From an archaeon (GTDB lineage Archaea > EX4484-52 > B79-G9): a stretch of 5,782 nt of DNA. The translations under genes were made by a program, and so were the position numbers. Location of the stretch: the NCBI GenBank assembly GCA_030630425.1, contig DAOVNB010000049.1, forward strand, positions 1 to 5,782, in the 5' to 3' direction. The notes below the pieces were generated by a model that searched no databases, was not told where the DNA came from, and worked only from the letters and a program-made list of their open reading frames with translations. Positions 1 through 4,807 of the stretch are shown piece after piece (within the stretch, counting starts at the first letter, position 1; each line of letters begins with the position of its first letter).

Positions 1-684
1 CTTTTTTATTGTGCCGAAAACCCTGAAATAATGCTCGTGAAAATAAGAAAGCACTGGGTTAAATCCCTTGTCATATTTGGCGCACTCTCTTGCAATGTTT
101 GCAAGAAGGATTCGTATTCCTACTTCGTGTTTTATATCTTCCCTAAGAGCAACAGCGCCGTATTTTCGAAGTGCTGCTCTTGGGTATGTGCCGGACAATG
201 GAGCAGTATCTGTTGCAGTTACCCCCAAAAAGCCTTTATTAGATACCGCCCTAGCAGCACTGTCTAAAAACTGTATGGGGGACCCAAATGGGTCGATATC
301 AACATAATCTATCAAAAACTTGTATCTTGAAAGCGCTTCGCACACATCAAGTGATAAAACTATTGTATTTTTTATACTATTGAGTGTTATATTTTCGTTA
401 ATTATTTTAATCGCATTAGGATTTAAGTCGTTGAATATGACTTCTTTGATATTTTTACATTCTAAGCAATAGCGAATCCCGCGAATCCCTGTAGCTGAAA
501 GCATATCTCCAACAACAAGGTCTCGTTTCCGTGATTCCTGAAACACATTAAGCGCAATTACAGAAATGTCCCGATTCATCTTCATTTTGGGATTGTAAAA
601 AACTTCGTCTTTTTTTGTAATCTCGCCCGAAAATGCTTTGATTTTTGCCTTGCCTTCAGCCACAGTCTTATACATAGTTCTCAT
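1..684 (-). CDS. trm1: tRNA (guanine(26)-N(2))-dimethyltransferase Trm1, N-terminal part (cut by window edge)
   Basis: This is the first 228 residues of Trm1, the S-adenosylmethionine-dependent enzyme that mono- and dimethylates N2 of G26 in tRNA; family members are about 375-380 residues, so the C-terminal domain lies outside the window. Visible landmarks, in order: the N-terminal V-x-EGKAKI stretch (residues 8-15), FYNP and NRD (29-39), the AdoMet-binding segment around SATGIRGIRY (63-72), NDLNP (85-89), the catalytic motif DPFGSP (131-136), and GFLGVTATDTAPLSG (151-165), followed by HEVGIRIL (186-193). The linker between NDLNP and DPFGSP is shorter than in Pyrococcus Trm1. The ATG at 684 is chosen because it puts the family's N-terminal motif in the right place; ATG at 675 is the alternative. 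No Shine-Dalgarno site or convincing TATA box precedes it, and only 32 bases separate it from the upstream gene, so co-transcription is likely. Identity is firm. Confidence 0.95.
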   Translation of the reverse strand, partial: MRTMYKTVAEGKAKIKAFSGEITKKDEVFYNPKMKMNRDISVIALNVFQESRKRDLVVGDMLSATGIRGIRYCLECKNIKEVIFNDLNPNAIKIINENITLNSIKNTIVLSLDVCEALSRYKFLIDYVDIDPFGSPIQFLDSAARAVSNKGFLGVTATDTAPLSGTYPRAALRKYGAVALREDIKHEVGIRILLANIARECAKYDKGFNPVLSYFHEHYFRVFGTIKK

Positions 685-716
685 ATTAGAAGAAATATTG
701 ATAAATGTGTTCTTGT

Positions 717-1856
717 TCAAAAAAACACACGGTGTATCTTTGGAACTTCTTTTAGCACATCATATTCTGAGTTGGTATATATTTCCTTTCCAGTTATTGC
801 GTTTATTGCTGCCCTTGCAACAGGGGTTACCTTTTCTTTAGGCAGATTTAGAGCATCTCCAAAAACATTATTTTTGTAATTATATCTGATGAGTTCAAGT
901 AAACTGTTTTCTTCAGTTAATTTCTCGATGGGCAGAATGCAAACATCCCTGTTGGTTGGTTGGGGTTTTTTATTTTTATCAAAGAATATTTCCGTATCAA
1001 CAGGCGTTATTTCCTCCGATGATATGTCTTCAAGTGTTATGTTTTCTATAGCATAAACACCAATGGTGTCAATTCCCCTTGTTGCAGGGTCGATGACAAG
1101 AATAGATTCTGTGGTTGATATAGGGGCTGTTTTGTTGTCATTTCGATAAACATTGATTATGCTGTTTCCAGGAACATCAAGTCTTTTTAATTCTATTGGG
1201 GTTCCACAGCCTTCAAATTTCAGCGCGGAAATTTCTGCGCGTTCTTTTGCAAATGCCTGCCATTTTTCTGCGCTCTTGTCACCAAAATCATAAGGGTGTA
1301 ACTGGCCGTTTTTATCTATGAAGTTCAATTCTTCAGCAATTTCATGCTTGTGTATTCTTGAGGGGTCGAAAAAATCTTCAATGCTTTCTGATGGGCCTGT
1401 AGTGCCTGTTAGCCATTCTTTGTATGTTGGGGCGTATTTGTCTCTTCTTGGAAGAATAAGATGCGTATAGTAATCATCATCCGGCTTGCTTTTTATCGCA
1501 AGTATTCCGCCGCCTGCAGCCCAACGCCATGGATGGTGTTTATCTGCAAGAGGTATACGACCCGTGTCTTTGTTTTCGTTTACTTGTTGATAAAACCAAT
1601 CCATATCAAAGGGAGATTCTAAGTTTTTTCTTGGTTGTAACATATAAGCATTCATAAGATTTTTGCCATCACGATCAAAAGAAACTCTTGTTTTTTCAGG
1701 CAACGTGACATCAAAGACAATCTTATCGCTCATAGGGTCAAGTGTGGCGTTGTATATCTCGCCCAGGCAATACTCAACATTATTCTTTAAAACTTTTTTC
1801 TGAATAAATGAAATGAAATCTAAAGACATATATGAAAAGAGTGGTTTTATCAACAT
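717..1856 (-). CDS. Uncharacterised protein with a Nudix-like motif
   Basis: I do not recognise this 379-residue protein as a named family. Residues 115-178 look like a diverged Nudix hydrolase core: a strand with GGGILAIKSK (115-124), a second strand ending in LILPRR (133-138), then W148, GTTGPSES (151-158) and HEIAEELNF (171-179). The last matches the Nudix helix REUxEE with R replaced by H, and all three metal-binding glutamates are kept (E172, E175, E176). The spacing between the GxxGxxE part and the helix is about six residues longer than the classical Nudix box. Nothing recognisable lies in residues 1-110 or 200-379; there is no signal peptide and no obvious membrane segment. Nudix enzymes cleave nucleoside diphosphates linked to another group; the substrate here cannot be predicted. 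The start at 1856 fits a leaderless transcript, with a TATA box centred about 29 bases upstream; Met10 (1829) is possible but has no Shine-Dalgarno site. Trm1 follows after 32 bases. Confidence 0.85.
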   Translation of the reverse strand: MLIKPLFSYMSLDFISFIQKKVLKNNVEYCLGEIYNATLDPMSDKIVFDVTLPEKTRVSFDRDGKNLMNAYMLQPRKNLESPFDMDWFYQQVNENKDTGRIPLADKHHPWRWAAGGGILAIKSKPDDDYYTHLILPRRDKYAPTYKEWLTGTTGPSESIEDFFDPSRIHKHEIAEELNFIDKNGQLHPYDFGDKSAEKWQAFAKERAEISALKFEGCGTPIELKRLDVPGNSIINVYRNDNKTAPISTTESILVIDPATRGIDTIGVYAIENITLEDISSEEITPVDTEIFFDKNKKPQPTNRDVCILPIEKLTEENSLLELIRYNYKNNVFGDALNLPKEKVTPVARAAINAITGKEIYTNSEYDVLKEVPKIHRVFF

Positions 1857-1867
1857 AGTATCTACTA

Positions 1868-1879
1868 GTTACTAGTAAC
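1868..1879. promoter_or_regulatory. 12-base perfect palindrome between TATA box and start codon
   Basis: GTTACTAGTAAC is its own reverse complement. It overlaps a tandem copy of the heptamer TACTAGT (1863-1869 and 1870-1876). It lies just downstream of the minus-strand TATA box and just upstream of the ATG at 1856, a usual place for an archaeal repressor to block the start of transcription. That it is an operator is an inference from position and symmetry only. Confidence 0.4.
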
Positions 1880-1881
1880 AA

Positions 1882-1889
1882 TATATAAA
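1882..1889 (-). promoter_or_regulatory. TATA box for the Nudix-like gene
   Basis: On the minus strand this reads TTTATATA, preceded by the purine-rich AAAGA where the TFB recognition element (BRE) would be. Its centre is about 29 bases from the ATG at 1856, so the transcript would begin at or within a few bases of the start codon (leaderless). Confidence 0.65.
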
Positions 1890-1920
1890 TCTTTGTTTTA
1901 GCCTTTTTTGATTTAATCAA

Positions 1921-2826
1921 CTATTTTATCTTAGAATTATAAATCAAAACAGAAGTTGCCGCCGTGAAGCCCTGGCACCGTGCAGGCAGGATAAGCTTTT
2001 CTTTTGTCACAATATCCCCTGCGACAAAAAGCCCGGGTATTGTTGTTTCGAGCGTCTTTTCGTCATGCACAATATTTTCTTTCTCATCAAGCTTTAATCC
2101 GATTTTTTTGTAGAATTCCGTGTTTTTGACAGTTCCAATAAGTATGAATACATCATCCGCTCTTATTTCTTCTACAAGTTCTGTTGAGTGCCTTAAAATA
2201 ACTTTTTTGTTCTTTATTTCGGTCAGGTTTGTTGAGAATTTTACAACAGCATTGCTTTTATTAATAGTTTCAACATTAAGCTCTTTTGCCCGGAAAAAAG
2301 AGTCCTGCCTATATGAAATCACAACATTCGCGCCCGCATCGGAAAGACTTGTTGCAGCTTCAATTGCCGTATCGCCTCCGCCAACAACGATAACGGTTTT
2401 GCCTTTATAGTCTTTAGGGTCATCAAGAGAATAGTGCACATGCTTTTTGTTTTCGCCCGGAACCCCCAATGTCTGCGGGAGTCCCTGAATACCTGTTGCA
2501 AGAACAACAGCCTTTGAGTTAAATGTATCTTTTTTTGTTGCAGCTTCAAAAAATCCATTTTTTTTATTTATTGAAATAACTTCTTCGCCTTCACGAACAT
2601 CTATTTTGGCCCGCTTAAGGTCTTTTGCGTAGAATTTTACAAGTTCTTTTGGTGCTTTCTGGAAAAATCCGACAACACCTAACAATTTTTTCCCTTTAGG
2701 ATAATCAAGAATGGTATTTGCAATAACCTTTCTTTCAAGCAAAAGGGGGTTCATACTAAGCTCTTTTGCCCTTAATGCGCAGGTTATTCCCGCAGGGCCT
2801 GCACCAATTATTACGACATCAAACAT
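1921..2826 (-). CDS. Thioredoxin-reductase-like FAD/NAD(P)H oxidoreductase without the CxxC active site
   Basis: This 301-residue flavoprotein has the fold order of the low-molecular-weight thioredoxin reductase family. The N-terminal FAD-binding motif is GAGPAG (8-13), followed by an acidic residue at the second strand (E31) and ATG (110-112). The NAD(P)H-binding motif is VVGGGDTAIEAA (147-158), and the C-terminal FAD-contacting stretch is IPGLFVAGD (263-271). True thioredoxin reductases carry CATC just before the NAD(P)H domain; here that position reads HYSLDDPKDYKGK (131-143) with no cysteine. The protein has only two cysteines (C16 and C284), far apart. It therefore cannot use the classical dithiol relay and is closer in plan to the ferredoxin-NADP reductase (YumC) or YpdA/Bdr branches. 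The electron acceptor is unknown. The start at 2826 places GAGPAG at the normal distance from the N-terminus; there is no Shine-Dalgarno site, and a TATA-like box about 28 bases upstream suggests a leaderless transcript. Confidence 0.9.
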   Translation of the reverse strand: MFDVVIIGAGPAGITCALRAKELSMNPLLLERKVIANTILDYPKGKKLLGVVGFFQKAPKELVKFYAKDLKRAKIDVREGEEVISINKKNGFFEAATKKDTFNSKAVVLATGIQGLPQTLGVPGENKKHVHYSLDDPKDYKGKTVIVVGGGDTAIEAATSLSDAGANVVISYRQDSFFRAKELNVETINKSNAVVKFSTNLTEIKNKKVILRHSTELVEEIRADDVFILIGTVKNTEFYKKIGLKLDEKENIVHDEKTLETTIPGLFVAGDIVTKEKLILPARCQGFTAATSVLIYNSKIK

Positions 2827-2849
2827 AGCTGTTAATTTCGCAACCCCAT

Positions 2850-2858
2850 TTATTAAAT
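2850..2858 (-). promoter_or_regulatory. Probable TATA box for the flavoprotein gene
   Basis: The minus strand reads ATTTAATAA here, centred about 28 bases upstream of the ATG at 2826. No Shine-Dalgarno site precedes that ATG, which fits a leaderless transcript. The sequence is AT-rich in general, so the call is moderate. Confidence 0.5.
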
Positions 2859-2879
2859 TAACGATTGCGCAATCGTCAA
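2858..2879. promoter_or_regulatory. Palindrome in the divergent promoter region (box 1)
   Basis: The core ACGATTGCGCAATCGT (2861-2876) is a perfect 16-base palindrome; allowing one mismatched pair (2860/2877) it extends to 22 bases. It directly abuts the minus-strand TATA box on its upstream (BRE) side. Symmetry and position suggest a binding site for a dimeric regulator; the regulator is unknown. Confidence 0.5.
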
Positions 2880-2889
2880 TTGCACAATT
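2878..2889. promoter_or_regulatory. Second palindromic box (box 2)
   Basis: AATTGCACAATT has 5-base arms around CA and contains ATTGCACAAT (2879-2888), which differs by one base from ATTGCGCAAT in box 1 (2864-2873). The two copies are 15 bases apart, start to start. Box 2 ends on the plus-strand TATA box at 2888, so each divergent promoter has one copy on the upstream side of its TATA box. Confidence 0.45.
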
Positions 2890-2896
2890 TTAAAAA
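2888..2896 (+). promoter_or_regulatory. Probable TATA box for the U32 gene
   Basis: TTTTAAAAA is centred about 28 bases before the ATG at 2920. No GGTGA-type site precedes the ATG, so the gene is probably transcribed as a leaderless message. Confidence 0.5.
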
Positions 2897-2919
2897 AATC
2901 ACAAGACTATTCACTCATT

Positions 2920-4236
2920 ATGAAAAAACCCGAGCTTTTGCTTCCTGTAAAATCATGGCCTAACTTAAAAGCAGTAATTCCTTATGCTGATGCGGTTTAT
3001 TTTGGTGCGAAAGAACTCAATATGCGCGTCAGGTCAGGCAATTTTACATTATCTGAGCTAAAGAAAGTTGTTGAAGAGTGCCATAAGAACAACATAAAGG
3101 CATACCTTGCAGTAAATACGGTCATATACCCCGAGGATACAAAAAAACTGGAAAAAGTTCTTGATGCGGCTAAGAATGCGAAAATAGACGCGATTATCTG
3201 CTGGGATGGGGCGGTGATTGATGCCGCAAGAAAAAGAAATATCCCAATCCATATTTCAACACAGGCCAATATATCTAACGCAAATACCGCTCTTTTGTAT
3301 AAGAAACTCGGGGCAAAGCGCGTTGTTCTTGCGCGTGAGTGCAGCTTAAAAGACATAAAGGCAATAAACAAAGAAACAGATATAGAAATTGAAGCATTTG
3401 TCCATGGTGCTATGTGTGTTTCAATTTCAGGAAGGTGCTATCTTTCAAGCTATCTTTACGGAAAAAGCGCAAACTGCGGGGATTGCCTCCAGCCATGCAG
3501 GCAGCAATGGAAACTTGTAAATGAAGACAAAAAAGAGATTGTGTGCGAAGGAAAATACCTAATGAGTGCAAAAGATCTTTGCATGATAGCGCATATCCCT
3601 GAACTTATAAAAGCAGGCATTGGTTCTTTTAAAGTAGAAGGCCGTCTGAGGGATGCAAGATATGTTGAGGTTGTAGGCAAATGCTATCGTGCAGCAATAG
3701 ATGCTCATTTTCAATCGCCGGAAACTGCCGGCTTGAGCCGGCAGAGGAAGGCGTTGAAAAGCTTGAAACCGAACCAAGCAAACCACCGACTGAAGTCGGT
3801 GGTCTCACCGAAGTTTCATGATTTTGAAAAGACATTTGATTCAAAAAAAGTTGAAGCATGGCTAAAAGAGCTTAAAAGCGTATACAATCGCGGGTTTTCA
3901 ACAGGATTTTATTTTCAAAAGCCGGGTAAAAAAGAATTCACATATAATTCATCAAATTCTCATGCAAGCCATGCAAGAAAGCAGGTAGGCATTGTCACAA
4001 ACTATTACCCAAAAAATAAAGTTGCTGCAGTACGCCTTATTGCAGGAAAAATACATGTGGGTGATGAAATAATAATTGAGGGAAAGACAACATATTTTAG
4101 GCAGCAAATTGAATCTATAGAAAACAACGCAAAGCCGTCAAATTTTGCAGAAAAAGGCGACATTGTGGGAATCAAGACAAGCAAAAAGGCAAGAAAAAAC
4201 GATTACCTGTATGTTCTTGTAAAAAATTCTAAATAA
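2920..4236 (+). CDS. U32-family [4Fe-4S] protein (labelled 'peptidase U32'), interrupted by an in-frame palindromic insert
   Basis: This 438-residue protein belongs to the U32 family (COG0826). The signature EAFVHGAMCVSISGRCYLSS lies at residues 158-177. Expected iron-sulfur ligands are C166, C173, C189 and C193 (C-x6-C-x15-C-x3-C); C186 is an additional nearby cysteine. FKVEGRLRDARYV (237-249) is the conserved motif after the cluster region. Residues 355-438 form a small C-terminal beta-barrel-like domain typical of the family. The protease label is historical: bacterial relatives TrhP and RlhA hydroxylate tRNA U34 and 23S rRNA C2501, so an RNA-hydroxylation role is the best guess, not shown here. 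Residues 265-302 are a 38-residue foreign insert; without them the text reads DAHF-EKTFDSKK, as expected for a normal member of about 400 residues. It shares a divergent promoter region with the flavoprotein gene. The family call is firm; the substrate is open. Confidence 0.93.
   Translation: MKKPELLLPVKSWPNLKAVIPYADAVYFGAKELNMRVRSGNFTLSELKKVVEECHKNNIKAYLAVNTVIYPEDTKKLEKVLDAAKNAKIDAIICWDGAVIDAARKRNIPIHISTQANISNANTALLYKKLGAKRVVLARECSLKDIKAINKETDIEIEAFVHGAMCVSISGRCYLSSYLYGKSANCGDCLQPCRQQWKLVNEDKKEIVCEGKYLMSAKDLCMIAHIPELIKAGIGSFKVEGRLRDARYVEVVGKCYRAAIDAHFQSPETAGLSRQRKALKSLKPNQANHRLKSVVSPKFHDFEKTFDSKKVEAWLKELKSVYNRGFSTGFYFQKPGKKEFTYNSSNSHASHARKQVGIVTNYYPKNKVAAVRLIAGKIHVGDEIIIEGKTTYFRQQIESIENNAKPSNFAEKGDIVGIKTSKKARKNDYLYVLVKNSK
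3725..3744 (+). repeat. Hairpin 1 of the insert
   Basis: CTGCCGGC (3725-3732) and GCCGGCAG (3737-3744) are perfect reverse complements around a TTGA loop: 8 base pairs, almost all G-C. The hairpin lies inside coding sequence, so it is not a terminator. Confidence 0.85.
3782..3803 (+). repeat. Hairpin 2 of the insert
   Basis: ACCACCGACT (3782-3791) and AGTCGGTGGT (3794-3803) are perfect reverse complements, giving 9 pairs around a TGAA loop or 10 around GA. Hairpins of this kind with a short loop are typical of the ends recognised by single-strand transposases of the IS200/IS605 type, which is a resemblance only. Confidence 0.85.
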
Positions 4237-4261
4237 GTTTCGCATTAGCATTACTATAACC

Positions 4262-4269
4262 TTTATAAA
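4262..4269 (+). promoter_or_regulatory. TATA box for eS6
   Basis: TTTATAAA is a near-consensus archaeal TATA box. Initiation about 26-28 bases downstream would fall near 4292-4295 and leave a leader of roughly 30 bases containing the Shine-Dalgarno site at 4314. It probably also drives at least part of aIF2-gamma expression. Confidence 0.65.
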
Positions 4270-4313
4270 ACTAATACTGTAAACATACTGCATTATACAG
4301 CATTTCTTAAAAC

Positions 4314-4319
4314 AGGTGA
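4314..4319 (+). promoter_or_regulatory. Shine-Dalgarno site for eS6
   Basis: AGGTGA is complementary to the archaeal 16S rRNA 3' end and stands 6 bases before the ATG at 4326. It fixes that start codon and shows that this genome uses Shine-Dalgarno initiation for some genes, beside apparently leaderless ones. Confidence 0.75.
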
Positions 4320-4325
4320 AATAAT

Positions 4326-4733
4326 ATGAAATTCGTTATCAATGACAAAACAACAGGGAAATCATACTCAAAAGAGGTAGACAACGCGAAATTGACAGCC
4401 ATTACAGGCAAAAGAATCAAGGACGATTTTGACGGCGGGATAATAGACCTTCCGGGATACAAGCTCAAGATTACCGGCGGCTCTGATAAAAACGGGTTCC
4501 CTATGCGCTCAGGAATACACGGGCAGGCAAGAAAGCGAATTCTTCTTGCATCCGGTGTCGGCTTTAACCCAAAAATAAGCGGCCAGAGAAAAAGAAAAAG
4601 CGTTAGTGCAGAAACTGTAACGGATTCTGTTGCACAGCTTAACTGTATTGTTGAAAAAGCAGGAAAGCAAAAAATAGAAGATATTTTCGGCGCGCCAAAA
4701 ACAGAAGAAAGCGAACCGAAAAAGAAAGAATAA
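4326..4733 (+). CDS. rps6e: Small ribosomal subunit protein eS6
   Basis: This 135-residue protein is archaeal/eukaryotic ribosomal protein eS6, a component of the 30S subunit that binds 16S rRNA. The hallmark block [20 protein letters not shown] (44-63) is followed by [16 protein letters not shown] (65-80), and then by the basic [13 protein letters not shown] (86-98) and the [19 protein letters not shown] region (103-121). The length is normal for archaea (about 125-135). The C-terminal tail after residue 122 is a charged run rich in Glu and Lys with no fold expected. The start is fixed by the AGGTGA site 6 bases upstream. The aIF2-gamma gene follows after 70 bases, a gene order often seen in archaea, which supports both calls. 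Confidence 0.98.
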   Translation: MKFVINDKTTGKSYSKEVDNAKLTAITGKRIKDDFDGGIIDLPGYKLKITGGSDKNGFPMRSGIHGQARKRILLASGVGFNPKISGQRKRKSVSAETVTDSVAQLNCIVEKAGKQKIEDIFGAPKTEESEPKKKE

Positions 4734-4735
4734 TA

Positions 4736-4743
4736 TTTTTTTT
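4736..4743 (+). terminator. Possible T-tract terminator after eS6
   Basis: A run of eight T begins two bases after the eS6 stop codon, and a second run of six T follows at 4753-4758. Archaeal RNA polymerase can stop at T-tracts without a hairpin. If it works, it is probably partial, because eS6 and aIF2-gamma are usually linked. Confidence 0.35.
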
Positions 4744-4752
4744 AAATCATTC

Positions 4753-4761
4753 TTTTTTAAA
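4753..4761 (+). promoter_or_regulatory. Possible internal TATA box before aIF2-gamma
   Basis: TTTTTTAAA would place a transcription start near 4783-4786, at the ATG of the mini-ORF at 4784 and upstream of the GGTGA site at 4795. The element doubles as a T-tract, so its role is ambiguous. Confidence 0.3.
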
Positions 4762-4783
4762 GTTACCAACATATTAGTTGTTA

Positions 4784-4807
4784 ATGCATCTGACGGTGAT
4801 TTCATAG
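4784..4807 (+). CDS. Possible 7-codon leader mini-ORF (MHLTVIS)
   Basis: ATG at 4784 opens seven sense codons and closes with TAG at 4805-4807, overlapping the proposed ATA start of aIF2-gamma (4804-4806) by two bases. The ATG lies about 27 bases downstream of the centre of the possible TATA box, the spacing expected of a leaderless message. It spans the GGTGA site. Translation is purely an inference; an eight-codon frame can occur by chance. Alternatively, this ATG is the true aIF2-gamma start and one base is missing from the assembly. Confidence 0.25.
   Translation: MHLTVIS
4795..4799 (+). promoter_or_regulatory. Shine-Dalgarno site deciding the aIF2-gamma start
   Basis: GGTGA stands 4 bases before the ATA codon at 4804. 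The same core precedes eS6 by 6 bases. It is the only such site between the eS6 stop and the aIF2-gamma P-loop, and so the main reason for choosing 4804. Confidence 0.55.

Larger units (their letters stand above)
3712..3825 (+). mobile_element. 114-base in-frame palindromic insert within the U32 gene
   Basis: The segment is exactly 38 codons (U32 residues 265-302) and contains two strong hairpins. By my count it is about 53% G+C, clearly richer than its AT-rich surroundings. It is bounded by an 8-base near-direct repeat, ATTTTCAA at 3707-3714 and ATTTTGAA at 3821-3828, whose offset is 114 bases. A further 6-base outer pairing is possible between TGAAAC (3764-3769) and GTTTCA (3813-3818). The encoded peptide is basic and polar with no match I recognise to U32 proteins. 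It may be a small non-autonomous element resembling Rickettsia palindromic elements, or a hairpin remnant of an IS200/IS605-type element; no transposase is present. The exact edges are inferred from the flanking repeat. Confidence 0.65.

Noticed and set aside
471..490. Tandem GCGAATCCC direct repeat
   Set aside because: It encodes the conserved IRGIR stretch of Trm1 (repeated codons for G-I-R), so it is explained by the protein sequence.
718..720. TTG overlapping the stop codon of the Nudix-like gene, in frame with Trm1, as an alternative Trm1 start
   Set aside because: It would add 12 residues in front of the N-terminus expected from archaeal Trm1 proteins, has no Shine-Dalgarno site, and the ATG at 684 fits the family better.
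1908..1920. Palindrome TTGATTTAATCAA next to the flavoprotein stop codon, considered as a terminator
   Set aside because: The stem is short and purely A/T-rich, and on the minus strand it is followed by A residues rather than a T-tract, so it does not look like a terminator for that gene.
2120..2410. 96-codon open frame on the plus strand
   Set aside because: It is antisense to the flavoprotein, whose FAD and NAD(P)H motifs are clear.
2997..3371. 124-codon open frame on the minus strand
   Set aside because: It lies antisense to the U32 gene and has a low-complexity hydrophobic and Phe/Ser-rich composition typical of reverse-frame translation.
4277..4300. CTGTA ... TACAG inverted repeat in the eS6 leader region
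   Set aside because: Five-base arms around a 14-base spacer are expected by chance in AT-rich DNA, and part of it lies before the likely transcription start.
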